A stretch of DNA of 64,000 nucleotides from an uncultured Burkholderiales bacterium (GTDB lineage: Bacteria > Pseudomonadota > Gammaproteobacteria > Burkholderiales > Burkholderiaceae_C), in NCBI GenBank assembly GCA_903844385.1, contig CAIMTJ010000018.1, forward strand, positions 151,820-215,819, read 5' to 3'. This document shows positions 1 to 8,823 of this stretch, piece after piece. The notes beneath the pieces were generated by a model. It ran no database searches. It saw only the letters and a program-made list of their open reading frames with translations, and had not been told where the DNA came from. Made by a program: the position numbers and the translations under genes. Numbering within the stretch: position 1 is the stretch's first letter; each line of letters begins with the position of its first letter.

Positions 1-1200
1 CAAGCGGTGCGCCCAGTCGCCCAAGAGGCCCGTCTGCCCGAGAGCCTCCATGCACATCAAAATGGCCCCAATGAAACACACCGAGGCGAGGTCGATTTGA
101 GCGAGGTGTCGCAGCATCTGCCCCATTGCCGCTGTCCTTGGCAAGGGCTGCGCGAGGTGTAAGACGGGGGAGACGCCAACACACAAGAAGGCCAGCACCC
201 CAAGCGCACAAACAGCAGGCGTCGCATCGCTCAGCCACGTGAGCCCTGGAATCGACACCATGGCCGCAAGACCTAGGCCAAAGACCCACAAACTCTGCGC
301 ACTCTCCACTGGGGAGGGGGTGAGCCCCTCGGGGCTTGCCGCTTTCAAGGCTTGCGCTTGACATGGAGCGCTCGATGGCGCCCACGTTGTGGGCAGACCC
401 CACAGCAGCATCAGCAGCACGATGGCGCAATGCAGCACAGAGGGCCAAAACGCCTGAGTCAACAAAGCGTAGGCGCTCACCTTTTGTCCCAGCCACAGCA
501 TGGTGCTCGTGACGTCGCCCAGGGGTGACCACACGCCACCGGCGTTGGCCGCCACCACCACCATGCCTGCAAAACGCCAACGCATGTCACCCTCGGGCAA
601 GCGGCCTTTGATCAAGGTGAGCATGAGCAAACAAGTCGTCATGTTGTCCAAGATGGCGCTCAGAAAAAAACTCAACACGCTCACCCCCAGCAAAAAAACG
701 CGCGGATGAGGAGACCACAGCGCTTGCAGTACCCGAGAAAAACCACCCTCGTGGCTCATCCATTGCACCACCCCCATCACCGCCAGCAAAAACAGCAGCA
801 GTCCGCCCACTCGCTCAGACGACTGGGCCAGTGTCGCGACAAAAAACTCACTCCAATGCCACTGGTGGGCGAGCACCAGCAGCATGGCGACGGCGCCCCA
901 GCTTGCCAACCAGGCTCTCGAGATGGCCAAGAGGTCTTCCAACACCACCGCCACATAGGTCAGCACAAAAAGCGCGGCCAAGACCCAGCACGCGCTGAGC
1001 GTGAGAGCGTTCGCTGGCAAAGCGCCGAGACTTTGCCAGGCCCCTGAGGGGGTCTGCGGCAAGGTGTCCCAGGCGCCCACCAGTAAGAAGACCACCATCC
1101 CAGCGAAAAGCACTCGCAAGGAGGCTGTTGCTCGATGGATTGGGGCTTGATCGATGGATTCGCTCTTTGGGTCCTGAGTCCTCACGGGTCCCCAACTCAC
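1..1200 (-). CDS. nhaD: NhaD-type Na+/H+ antiporter, 3' end beyond window
   Basis: Translating the minus strand from GTG at 1200 gives one open frame running off the left edge (about 400 residues seen). It is very hydrophobic with many membrane segments. The family-typical stretch [16 protein letters not shown] is followed by [18 protein letters not shown]; both match the signature half-helices of NhaD-type sodium/proton antiporters (ion transporter superfamily), which exchange cytoplasmic Na+ for H+ in the inner membrane. The GTG start overlaps the pncB stop by four bases (GTGA), so translational coupling with pncB is likely; an internal ATG at 1098 just before the first hydrophobic segment is the alternative start. 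No frameshift seen. The substrate is inferred from the family. Confidence 0.82.
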   Translation of the reverse strand, partial: MSWGPVRTQDPKSESIDQAPIHRATASLRVLFAGMVVFLLVGAWDTLPQTPSGAWQSLGALPANALTLSACWVLAALFVLTYVAVVLEDLLAISRAWLASWGAVAMLLVLAHQWHWSEFFVATLAQSSERVGGLLLFLLAVMGVVQWMSHEGGFSRVLQALWSPHPRVFLLGVSVLSFFLSAILDNMTTCLLMLTLIKGRLPEGDMRWRFAGMVVVAANAGGVWSPLGDVTSTMLWLGQKVSAYALLTQAFWPSVLHCAIVLLMLLWGLPTTWAPSSAPCQAQALKAASPEGLTPSPVESAQSLWVFGLGLAAMVSIPGLTWLSDATPAVCALGVLAFLCVGVSPVLHLAQPLPRTAAMGQMLRHLAQIDLASVCFIGAILMCMEALGQTGLLGDWAHRL

Positions 1201-2378
1201 AGCGGCTGGATGTCAAAGACTTGGCGCAAATAGGCCAGGTATTTTTCATCGGTGCACATGTTCTTGGACGGGGTGTCGGAGAGCTTGGCCACGGGTTGGC
1301 CGTTGCACTCGACCATTTTGATCACGATTTGCAAGGGCTCGTAGCCCAGGTCATTGGTCAAATTGGTGCCAATGCCAAAAGCGAGTTGGCAGCGACCATT
1401 GAACTGCTGATAGAGCTCAATGGTTTTGGGAACGGTGAGTCCGTCGCTGAAAATCAAAATCTTGGTCTTGGGGTCCACGCGCATGGCCTTGTAGTGCGCG
1501 ATCATGCGCTCGCCCCATGCAAACGGGTCGCCCGAGTCATGCCGCGCGCCATCAAAGAGCTTACAAAAATACAAATCAAAATCTCTCAAAAACGGCTCGA
1601 TGCCGTACACGTCCGAGAGTGCGATGCCCAAGTCCCCGCGGTACTCGCGCGCCCAAGACTCAAAACCAAACACCTGCGAGTCGCGTAAACGTGGCCCCAA
1701 GGACTGGCAGGCTTGCAAATACTCATGGGCCATGGTGCCCAGTGGGGTGAGTCCGAGGGTCATGGCAAAGTAGACGTTGCTCGTGCCAGCGAGTTGACCC
1801 AGCGCACCCGTGCCGAGCTTGGCACTCAAGACCCGCAGCACCTCTTCTTGCCAGGGCTTGGAGAAACGCCTCCTTGTGCCGTAGTCGGCGATTTTGAGGT
1901 CACCCAAGTTGGCGTTTTGAAGTTGTTCGATCTTGACGTCCAAGCGGGCACGTCCTTGGAGGAAATCGGGCACCGGATAGAGATCTTTGAAGGCCACTTC
2001 GTTGACGATGGCCAGCACCGGGATTTCAAACAAAATGGTGTGTAACCATGGCCCCTTAATCACGATCTCCAAATCGCCCGATTCAGAGCAGTCCACATCA
2101 ATGTACTTTTCATTGAGTTTAAAGAGGGCCAAAAAATCAATAAAGTCACTCTTCATGAAACGCAAGGTGGCGAGCCATTTGAGCTCTTTTTCGGTGAAGC
2201 TCAAAGCGCACAAGGACTTGATTTCTTGGCGAATGTCCGCGGCCAAATGACCGAGCTTGGCGCTTGCATTGCGGCACTTGAAGCGGTACTGCACTTGCGC
2301 GCCGGGGAACTGATGCAAGACCGCTTGCATCATCGTGAACTTGTACAAGTCAGTGTCCAATAGACTGGTGATGATCAT
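1197..2378 (-). CDS. pncB: nicotinate phosphoribosyltransferase
   Basis: A 393-residue protein that makes nicotinate mononucleotide from nicotinate and PRPP with ATP hydrolysis, the salvage entry into NAD synthesis (cytoplasm). The N-terminus [17 protein letters not shown] is the diagnostic NAPRTase opening; [11 protein letters not shown] around residue 213-223 contains the histidine (H218) expected to be phosphorylated, and [17 protein letters not shown] is the phosphate-binding end of the barrel. Length is normal for the bacterial short form. The stop overlaps the GTG start of the antiporter gene downstream. No Shine-Dalgarno sequence is evident before ATG 2378, but the conserved N-terminus begins right there. 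Confidence 0.96.
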   Translation of the reverse strand: MIITSLLDTDLYKFTMMQAVLHQFPGAQVQYRFKCRNASAKLGHLAADIRQEIKSLCALSFTEKELKWLATLRFMKSDFIDFLALFKLNEKYIDVDCSESGDLEIVIKGPWLHTILFEIPVLAIVNEVAFKDLYPVPDFLQGRARLDVKIEQLQNANLGDLKIADYGTRRRFSKPWQEEVLRVLSAKLGTGALGQLAGTSNVYFAMTLGLTPLGTMAHEYLQACQSLGPRLRDSQVFGFESWAREYRGDLGIALSDVYGIEPFLRDFDLYFCKLFDGARHDSGDPFAWGERMIAHYKAMRVDPKTKILIFSDGLTVPKTIELYQQFNGRCQLAFGIGTNLTNDLGYEPLQIVIKMVECNGQPVAKLSDTPSKNMCTDEKYLAYLRQVFDIQPL

Positions 2379-2412
2379 GGTGGTGTTTAAAAAAATGTTC
2401 TCTAAGCTTGGG

Positions 2413-3249
2413 CTAGATGGAATTGGCCTGCTGGCCAGGCTTGCTCAACCACTGGGTAAAGTTGTTCACCGACTCTCGCGGTGTGACAAAGTCGTTGACG
2501 CTGGCTGCTGGGTCGGCATAGCCCAAGCACATGCCGCACATGAGCATCTCTTGGTCTTCATTGGCGCCGATGAGGGGCATCACCACGCTGGCAAAGGGCA
2601 GCCACGCGGCTTGTGGACAGGTGTCGAGCCCACGGGCTTTGGCTGCGAGCATGATGTTTTGCATGAACATCCCCAGGTCCAACATCGAGCCACGCTCGAG
2701 CGCGCGCGACAGGGTGAACATGAGTCCCACGGGGGCGCCAAAGAAAGAGAAATTGGCCTGGTGTTGTCGGTGCATTTTTTCTTTTTCTCCCCGCAAGATG
2801 CCCAGCTTGTCATACAAGCCCCATCCATTGTCGCGTCTTCGTTGCAAGTAGGGCTCAACCCAAACGCTGGGGTAATAGGGATAGGGGGCGCTCAATGGGA
2901 TCGATGCACTGTGAGATGCGCTGCTAGACGGGCTACTGCTTGGGGCCTTGGGCTCGAGCGACTGATCATGGCAGCGGATGACGTCATGGCTGACTTGCCT
3001 GAGCGCCTCGCCCATCAACACATAGACCTTCCAGGGCTGAATGTTCGAGCCCGAAGGCGCACGGGCCGCAATTTGCAAGATGTCCGCCACCATGCCCTGG
3101 GAGACACTTTGCGGCAAGAAGGCACGCACGGAATGCCGAGCTGCAATCAGGTGATCAACATCATTCGACAGGGACTGCGCCGTGCCGTCTTGTGTGGGCT
3201 CCATGTGCACACTGTCGTCAGACATGGGGCTCGAATGCGATTGGCTCAA
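2413..3249 (-). CDS. nitroreductase family protein
   Basis: FMN-dependent NAD(P)H oxidoreductase of the nitroreductase fold. Seen: [15 protein letters not shown] near the N-terminus (the RxSxRxF FMN-phosphate motif), [18 protein letters not shown] (flavin contacts), and a C-terminal GMCLGYADP typical of the family. The frame is open further upstream, but I place the start at TTG 3249: GGGGAGG lies six bases ahead of it, an excellent ribosome-binding site, while ATG 3225 has none. That gives 278 residues. The true substrate (quinones, nitroaromatics or another electron acceptor) cannot be told from sequence. It lies 34 bp downstream of pncB with the same orientation reversed in order, so co-transcription with pncB is possible. 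Confidence 0.88.
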   Translation of the reverse strand: MSQSHSSPMSDDSVHMEPTQDGTAQSLSNDVDHLIAARHSVRAFLPQSVSQGMVADILQIAARAPSGSNIQPWKVYVLMGEALRQVSHDVIRCHDQSLEPKAPSSSPSSSASHSASIPLSAPYPYYPSVWVEPYLQRRRDNGWGLYDKLGILRGEKEKMHRQHQANFSFFGAPVGLMFTLSRALERGSMLDLGMFMQNIMLAAKARGLDTCPQAAWLPFASVVMPLIGANEDQEMLMCGMCLGYADPAASVNDFVTPRESVNNFTQWLSKPGQQANSI

Positions 3250-3419
3250 AAAAAACCTCCCCTCAAGAGTTCTCAGCAACACTGTTTGGCTTCGATACTT
3301 AGCAAGAATTCTTGGCAAGGCCGCCTTGCCACTGGGGTTCTCCCCTGAACGCCTCACCGTTCTAGACGATTATCACTCTAAAAGCAGCCAGCGCGGTGTC
3401 CCCTGAGTGGCCTCTAGAA

Positions 3420-4349
3420 CTAGAGGGACAGGTTTTGCCAGCGCTGCCAGTAAGCCCAGGCATGCCCAAACGTCTGGAGTTGGAGCCCAACGGTGTGCTC
3501 GATGGTGGGTCCATACCCCCCCGCCATCACAAATGCCAATGGGGTTTGACGCGCATGGGCCCAAGCAAAGACCCGCGCATCGCGCTCGGACAAGCCCTGC
3601 TCACTCAAGGCCAGACGCCCCAGGCGATCGTCAACATGGGGGTCGGCACCGGCCAGGTAGAACAACAAATCAAAAGGCGCATGGCGCTCCAGCTGCCCCA
3701 GGGCGACGTCCAGCTCTGCCAAGTAGACTTCATCACTGCACGCATCGGGCAATTCGATATCGAGGTCACTGGTCTCTTTGCGAAAGGGAAAGTTTTTGGC
3801 GCCGTGCATGGAGAGCGTGAACACACTGGGATCGTCCTTGAAGATGGCTGCACTGCCATTGCCTTGGTGCACATCCAAGTCAATGATGGCGACTCGAAAA
3901 CGCTTGGCCCCACGGCGTTGGGCCTCGACAGCCATCAAGCGTGCGGCCACGGCCACATCATTGAACACACAAAACCCCCCGCCGCGTTCACGCAAAGCGT
4001 GGTGGGTGCCGCCGGCCATGTTGCCACTCAGACCCTCCAGGCTGGCGCATCGCGCCGCCATGATGGTCGCGCCCACCGAACACAAGGCACGCTCGACCAT
4101 GCCTGTCGACCAGGGAAAACCAATTTCACGTTGATGCGCAGCCCCCAAGTTGCCCCCCATGACCGCTTGGATGTAATCGGTGTCATGAACCAAGGCGAGT
4201 TCACCCAGCGTTGCCGGATGGGACTGCACTTGCTCAATTTGCGGCCAACGCTGCGCCAGGCTCGATTGCAACAACGCGTACTTCCCCATCGGGAAGCGGT
4301 GACCGGGGGGCAATGACTGCAAATGGCTCGCCGCATAAAAAACCTTCAT
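3420..4349 (-). CDS. histone deacetylase family protein
   Basis: 309-residue member of the arginase/deacetylase fold. Visible catalytic elements: GGTHHALRERGGGFCVFND (tandem His), DLDVHQGNGS (Asp-x-His zinc ligands), AGADPHVDD (third Asp ligand) and AGGYG near the C-terminus, in the order and spacing of class II-like bacterial deacetylases. These zinc enzymes remove acetyl groups from small amines or lysines; the bacterial substrate of this subgroup is not established. It starts ATG at 4349, is 221 bp from the divergent phasin gene and 63 bp or more from the nitroreductase. No truncation. An acetoin-utilisation (AcuC) role is possible but no acetoin genes are near. Confidence 0.88.
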   Translation of the reverse strand: MKVFYAASHLQSLPPGHRFPMGKYALLQSSLAQRWPQIEQVQSHPATLGELALVHDTDYIQAVMGGNLGAAHQREIGFPWSTGMVERALCSVGATIMAARCASLEGLSGNMAGGTHHALRERGGGFCVFNDVAVAARLMAVEAQRRGAKRFRVAIIDLDVHQGNGSAAIFKDDPSVFTLSMHGAKNFPFRKETSDLDIELPDACSDEVYLAELDVALGQLERHAPFDLLFYLAGADPHVDDRLGRLALSEQGLSERDARVFAWAHARQTPLAFVMAGGYGPTIEHTVGLQLQTFGHAWAYWQRWQNLSL

Positions 4350-4570
4350 CTGCGCTTCATCCCTGAGATCTCCAAGCGGAAAAAAATATCCTGAGCGGCT
4401 CTGAGGCCCTTCGAGCTTTTTTAGAGAAGCACCTCTAATCTGATGTCCGGGCAGGCCAAAACCCTTGTTTTACCCGGTCCAAGCCCTATACTTTGTTCAT
4501 GTTGCAGTGCATCAAATATGTTTGAATCATTGCACAGTTCGAAACTTAATCATCTCACAGGAGTATCACG

Positions 4571-5128
4571 ATGTTAACTGTTGATCAAATCACCTCTGCA
4601 CACAAAAACAACCTCGACGTTTTCTTTGGCATGTCAGAAAAAGCCTTTGCTGGCGTCGAAAAATTGGTCGAACTCAATTTGGCTGCCGCCAAAAGCGCCA
4701 TCAGCGAGAGCGTTCACCAAGCCCACACCCTGGTCTCCATCAAAGATCCCCAGGACCTCTCCACTTTGTCCACCACCATGGTGCAACCCATGGCAGAAAA
4801 AGCCGTCGCCTATGGCCGTCATGTGTACGAAATTGCTTCGAGCACCAGTGCTGACATTGGCAAGACCATCGAGGCCCAAGCGGCTGAAGCCCAACACGGC
4901 GTGATGAGCTTCATTGATGCGTCCACCAAAAATGCACCCAATGGCACTGAAGCCTTTGTGGCCATGTTCAAAAGCGCCATGACTGCGGGTCAAAACGCAG
5001 TGGAGACCATGCAAAAAGCGGTCAAACAAGTGAGCGAGACGGCTGAAGCCAATCTCCAAGCGGTTGCCGCCACCACCATGTCCAACGCACAAGTGGCCAC
5101 CAAAGCCGCCAGCAAAAAACGCGCTTGA
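4571..5128 (+). CDS. phaP: phasin family protein (PHA granule-associated)
   Basis: 185 residues, strongly helical, with the family opening [24 protein letters not shown], followed by long amphipathic helices and an Ala/Lys tail ([10 protein letters not shown]). Phasins coat polyhydroxyalkanoate granules in the cytoplasm and limit granule size. AGGAG lies eight bases before ATG 4571. The gene is monocistronic: a perfect terminator hairpin follows at 5194-5223. Its presence implies PHA storage, although no synthase or depolymerase gene is in the window. Some phasin_2-type proteins have other chaperone-like roles, so the granule function is an inference from the family. Confidence 0.88.
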   Translation: MLTVDQITSAHKNNLDVFFGMSEKAFAGVEKLVELNLAAAKSAISESVHQAHTLVSIKDPQDLSTLSTTMVQPMAEKAVAYGRHVYEIASSTSADIGKTIEAQAAEAQHGVMSFIDASTKNAPNGTEAFVAMFKSAMTAGQNAVETMQKAVKQVSETAEANLQAVAATTMSNAQVATKAASKKRA

Positions 5129-5193
5129 TCGCACCCCAAGTCGTTTTGAGCTCTGAGGGGGTTTGCCCCTGAATTCTCTTCAATCCGGCTCAG

Positions 5194-5223
5194 GCCCATT
5201 TGCTCATGCAAATGGGCTTTTTT
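5194..5223 (+). terminator. rho-independent terminator after phasin gene
   Basis: Perfect 9-bp stem GCCCATTTG (5194-5202) pairing with CAAATGGGC (5209-5217), six-base loop, followed by six T. Works in the plus direction only; no A run flanks the other side. It separates the phasin transcript from the convergent patatin gene. Confidence 0.9.
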
Positions 5224-5305
5224 CATGGCGCCAACGCATCTTAAGGGGCGCTCTCGCAGCAGGCAGCGTTCAGCTTGATCGCCACTTCTGGGGCCGCAGT
5301 AGTCA

Positions 5306-6364
5306 TCAGCGTGGTTCGAGTAGCGACTTCAATTGTGGCAGCATGGCCTTCATGGCCGCTCGACCTGCTTCAATGGAGCGTTTTCTCTCGTTGAAAGCGG
5401 CCGACCCCACCCCTGTGAGCTGGGGCTTGACCACCAAGTCGGCATCTTTGAGCTCAAAATCATTGATGCTTTTACTCATGATGCTGAAGGTTTGTAACAA
5501 AATTTGCAGCATACCGTCGGCCTTATTGCCCTCAGGGGGAGAGGAGATGTCCACCGCCAGCACCACATCGGCGCCCATTTGTCTGGCAAAGCGCACTGGA
5601 ACGGGCGAGACCAGACCGCCATCCACATACTCGCGCTCACCAATCTTGACGGGCGGAAAGACAGCAGGCACGGAGCTGGATGCGCGCACCGCCGTGGCCA
5701 CATCGCCACGTTGGAACAAAATGGCCAAGCCTGAATGCAAATCGGTGGCCACCACGCCCAAGGGAATTTTCATGTCCTCGATTTTTTTGATGCTGAGCTG
5801 CTGATCGATGTACTTGGTCAGGGCATCGCCTCGCATGACGCCACGCGAGACCAAAGGCACAGTCCAATCGGTGAGCATGGACTCGTCCATGACCTCGGAG
5901 ATGCGCTGCAACTGTGCCGATGTCTTACCGCTGGCGTAAAAAGCCGCCACGACACTCCCGGCCGATGTGCCCACAATCAACTGTGGCTTGATACCGGCTT
6001 CTTCGAGCACTTCAATCACGCCGACATGGGCAAATCCTCGGGCGGCTCCACCCCCCAAGGCCAGCCCCAAGCGAATGGGCTTTTTCAAGACCGCTGGAGA
6101 GGTTTTGCTCGTTGAGAGCTCCGGGGTGGCAGCGGAACTGCCCACCCCAGCGCCATCGGGCGCGAGCGTGGCCACACGGGTATTGCGCGGGCCGACACCC
6201 AACTCCTCCTTGAGTGGCGATTGTGGCGTGGAGCACGCCACCAAGAGTAGGCTCACGAAGCCTAAAGTCAGGGGGCCAAGTGCCGTGCGCTTTGACGGCC
6301 AACAAGGGCTGAGCGCGCGACCCACGATTTCTGAAAGACGGACAGACACCAGCATGAAGACCAT
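5306..6364 (-). CDS. patatin-like phospholipase family lipoprotein
   Basis: 352 residues. The N-terminus carries a hydrophobic signal ending in LLLVACST, a lipobox, so the mature protein should be a lipid-anchored periplasmic or membrane protein. The patatin domain follows: LALGGGAARGFAHVG (oxyanion-hole glycines), VGTSAGSVVAAF (GxSxG nucleophile elbow with the catalytic Ser) and YVDGGLVSPVPV (catalytic Asp of DGG). Family activity is serine acyl hydrolysis of phospholipids. The RssA-like subgroup in Proteobacteria often has this short architecture. ATG 6364 has no obvious ribosome-binding site; ATG 6355 (four codons in) is an alternative. Native substrate unknown. Confidence 0.9.
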   Translation of the reverse strand: MVFMLVSVRLSEIVGRALSPCWPSKRTALGPLTLGFVSLLLVACSTPQSPLKEELGVGPRNTRVATLAPDGAGVGSSAATPELSTSKTSPAVLKKPIRLGLALGGGAARGFAHVGVIEVLEEAGIKPQLIVGTSAGSVVAAFYASGKTSAQLQRISEVMDESMLTDWTVPLVSRGVMRGDALTKYIDQQLSIKKIEDMKIPLGVVATDLHSGLAILFQRGDVATAVRASSSVPAVFPPVKIGEREYVDGGLVSPVPVRFARQMGADVVLAVDISSPPEGNKADGMLQILLQTFSIMSKSINDFELKDADLVVKPQLTGVGSAAFNERKRSIEAGRAAMKAMLPQLKSLLEPR

Positions 6365-6685
6365 TCAAAAAAAGTGCTCTTATTGTGATCAAAAAAGGTC
6401 AAGAGAGCATCAACACAAAAGACAAGAGGTCTACTTGACCTTTTCACGTGCGCCCATTATCTCCGAGACGAGAAAAGCCTTATAAAAAAGGAAAACCCAA
6501 GGGCCTCACCAAAGCCACCCGTCTTTTCTCCTTCTTAACCCCTCCAGAAAAAGCTCGCCTGCATGCCCCCCAGTCAGGCACTTGCGCCGCGGGGTTGGTC
6601 AACGCTGCCAGGGGGCAAAAAACACAGTGCCGGCGAAGCACCTGGGCAAAGCGCCTAAAATCCCACCAAGTCTTCAAACGCCTTC
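6365..6685. other. divergent intergenic region patatin / dnaG
   Basis: 321 bp without a convincing gene. It must hold the promoters for both flanking genes. TTGACC at 6435-6440 could be a -35 for dnaG but the -10 spaced 17 bases on is poor. I see no RNA gene or repeat. Confidence 0.5.
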
Positions 6686-8611
6686 ATGTCCATCCCCCAA
6701 ACCTTCATTGACGATCTCTTGAGCCGCGCAGACATCGTGGAGGTGATCTCACGCCATGTGCCCTTGAAAAAAGCGGGCGCCAACTATGTCGGTCTGTGCC
6801 CTTTTCACAATGAGAAATCACCTTCGTTTTCGGTGAGCCCTGTCAAACAGTTTTTCCACTGCTTTGGATGCGGCAAAAGTGGCAATGCACTGGGCTTTCT
6901 GATGGAGCACAGCGGCACGCATTTTGTCGATGCCGTTCAAGACTTGGCGCAAAGTTTCGGCATGGCCATGCCGATGACTCAATTTTCCCCACAAGAGCAA
7001 GAGCAAGCGGTGGCCAAGCGGCGCAAACAAAGCAGCTTGATTGACCTCTTGGAGTCAGCCGCTGGGGCCTACCGCCAACACCTCAAAGAATCCCCCAAGG
7101 CCATCGCCTATCTCAAACAACGCGGCCTCTCGGGCGAGATCGCCAAGGCCTATGGGCTGGGCTACGCCAAGGACGAATGGACACAACTCGCTCAGGTCTT
7201 TGACGACTACCAAGACCCCAGGCTCGTGGAATCGAGCCTGGTGATCGACCACCAAGAGGACCCGCAAAGTCAAAAGCGCTACGATCGTTTTCGCGATCGC
7301 ATCATGTTTCCCATTCGCAACATCAAAGGCGAGTGCATCGGTTTTGGGGGGCGAGTGCTCGGTGCGGGGACCCCGAAGTACCTCAACTCATCGGAGACCC
7401 CAGTCTTTAGCAAGGGGCGCGAGCTCTATGGCCTCTTTGAGGCACGCCAAGCCATCAAGGAAGCGGCCTACGCCATCGTGACCGAAGGTTACATGGACGT
7501 GGTGGCCTTGGCGCAACTGGGATTTCCTCAAACCGTGGCCACCTTGGGAACGGCGTGCACGAGTGAGCACGTGCAAAAACTGTTTCGCCACACCGACACC
7601 ATTGTCTTTAGCTTTGATGGGGATGGCGCCGGGCGGCGCGCGGCCAAGAAAGCCTTGGACGTGTCCTTGCCCTTTGCCAAGGACACGAGAAGCCTGAAGT
7701 TTTTATTTCTACCGCCCGAACACGACCCAGACAGTTTCGTGCGCGAGCAAGGCGTTGATGCGTTTTCTCGCATGATTGCCAGTGCCACACCACTGAGTCA
7801 ATTCTTGGTGGAACAAGCCAGGCTTGGCTGTGAGCTCGCCAGCGCTGAGGGTCGCTCCTTGCTCGCTTCCCAGGCGTTTCCCCTGTGGAGCGCCTTGCCT
7901 GAGGGCGTGCTTAAAGCCCAAATTTTGAGTGATATTGCCGCCTTGGTCAATCTCGGCCCCCATGAATTGCGCACCTTGTGGGCTCAACAATCGATGCCCT
8001 CCAGCGGATACACGGGCTCCTCAGGACCCGGCTCTCAACATAGCGCTGGCGCCCAAGGTTTTGGCAACTACACCAATGCCAACGGGGTGTTTAAACGGGC
8101 ATTCTCCAAAGGAGGTCAACGCAAAGGCTTCAAATCCGATGGCCCAGGTGTTGACCACAACACGGCGCCTCGGGGCTCGCTCAGGCACGCCCCCATGTCT
8201 CGGCAAGACCGGGCTGTGCAAATTTTGTTTCAATCCATGAGTGGCTGGGCCAGTTTAAGCGCCGAGGAGCAGCATCTCTTGTGCCACTTGCCCTCTCCTC
8301 ACGGCGCAGCCTTCACTTGGTTAGACCAGCAACTCAATGAGCACGGCCTCATGAACTGGGCACAGTTGAGTGCACTGCCCATGCCCAACAGTTGGGGCAA
8401 TTGGCTACTGGGCTTGATTCAAAACATCTCCAGTGATTTGGAAACGGAGCCCAGCGAGCTCATCAGCATTCTCTTGGAACTTGAAAAAGCTGACCTTTCA
8501 GCCCAATTGAATCAAATGGCACCGTTGGTGGGCAATGACCCTCAAATTTATCAACAATTCAAAAGCCTGAGCGCGCGTTTTGCTTTACTAAAATCCAAAG
8601 TTTCAGTATAA
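6686..8611 (+). CDS. dnaG: DNA primase
   Basis: 641-residue primase that makes RNA primers at the replication fork. Domains in order: CHC2 zinc finger (residues about 37-64: [11 protein letters not shown] then FHCFGCG, giving the C-H-C-C ligands), the RNA polymerase core, the TOPRIM fold ([13 protein letters not shown] at about 265, FSFDGDGAG at about 310, with the acidic metal ligands), a long Gly/Ser/Asn-rich linker around 440-500, and the C-terminal DnaB-interacting domain. Length is usual for Burkholderiales. It is followed by rpoD, as in the macromolecular synthesis operon, although the usual rpsU and yqeY are absent upstream. No Shine-Dalgarno is visible before ATG 6686. Confidence 0.98.
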   Translation: MSIPQTFIDDLLSRADIVEVISRHVPLKKAGANYVGLCPFHNEKSPSFSVSPVKQFFHCFGCGKSGNALGFLMEHSGTHFVDAVQDLAQSFGMAMPMTQFSPQEQEQAVAKRRKQSSLIDLLESAAGAYRQHLKESPKAIAYLKQRGLSGEIAKAYGLGYAKDEWTQLAQVFDDYQDPRLVESSLVIDHQEDPQSQKRYDRFRDRIMFPIRNIKGECIGFGGRVLGAGTPKYLNSSETPVFSKGRELYGLFEARQAIKEAAYAIVTEGYMDVVALAQLGFPQTVATLGTACTSEHVQKLFRHTDTIVFSFDGDGAGRRAAKKALDVSLPFAKDTRSLKFLFLPPEHDPDSFVREQGVDAFSRMIASATPLSQFLVEQARLGCELASAEGRSLLASQAFPLWSALPEGVLKAQILSDIAALVNLGPHELRTLWAQQSMPSSGYTGSSGPGSQHSAGAQGFGNYTNANGVFKRAFSKGGQRKGFKSDGPGVDHNTAPRGSLRHAPMSRQDRAVQILFQSMSGWASLSAEEQHLLCHLPSPHGAAFTWLDQQLNEHGLMNWAQLSALPMPNSWGNWLLGLIQNISSDLETEPSELISILLELEKADLSAQLNQMAPLVGNDPQIYQQFKSLSARFALLKSKVSV

Positions 8612-8612
8612 T
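8584..8612 (+). promoter_or_regulatory. sigma70 promoter for rpoD inside the end of dnaG
   Basis: TTTACT (8584-8589), exactly 17 bases, then a perfect TATAAT (8607-8612). The -10 overlaps the dnaG stop codon TAA (8609-8611). A transcript from here would have a leader of about 200 nt before the rpoD ATG at 8824. Spacing and -10 are ideal, the -35 matches four of six. Confidence 0.7.
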
Positions 8613-8823
8613 CCATTTTAGCAAGTGCGACAGCAGCACCTCCGGGCCGGCCAAATTTGACGCTCAACGCGCATGGATCGCCACTCACCGCAAGGACTGC
8701 ACACCAAATGTTCGCCCAAACACCTTGCGTTTGCCAATTTCCCCCGTTCAATTCCCCTTAATTTCATGCGTGAATGCCGCCTCCAAGGCGGTGGTCACTG
8801 CTACTGCTGTCGAGGATTACATC

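Noticed and set aside
700..760. Apparent frameshift in the NhaD gene
   Set aside because: On recounting, the run is five T on the minus strand and the frame stays open through the NhaD signature motifs to the edge.
4490..4530. TTGCAGTGCATCAA before the phasin as an FNR box
   Set aside because: Only one half-site (ATCAA) matches; TTGCA differs from TTGAT at two positions, so it is not counted with the two perfect sites.
6380..6400. TTATTGTGATCAA before the patatin gene as an FNR box
   Set aside because: Spacing is 13 rather than 14 bases and the left half-site is wrong.
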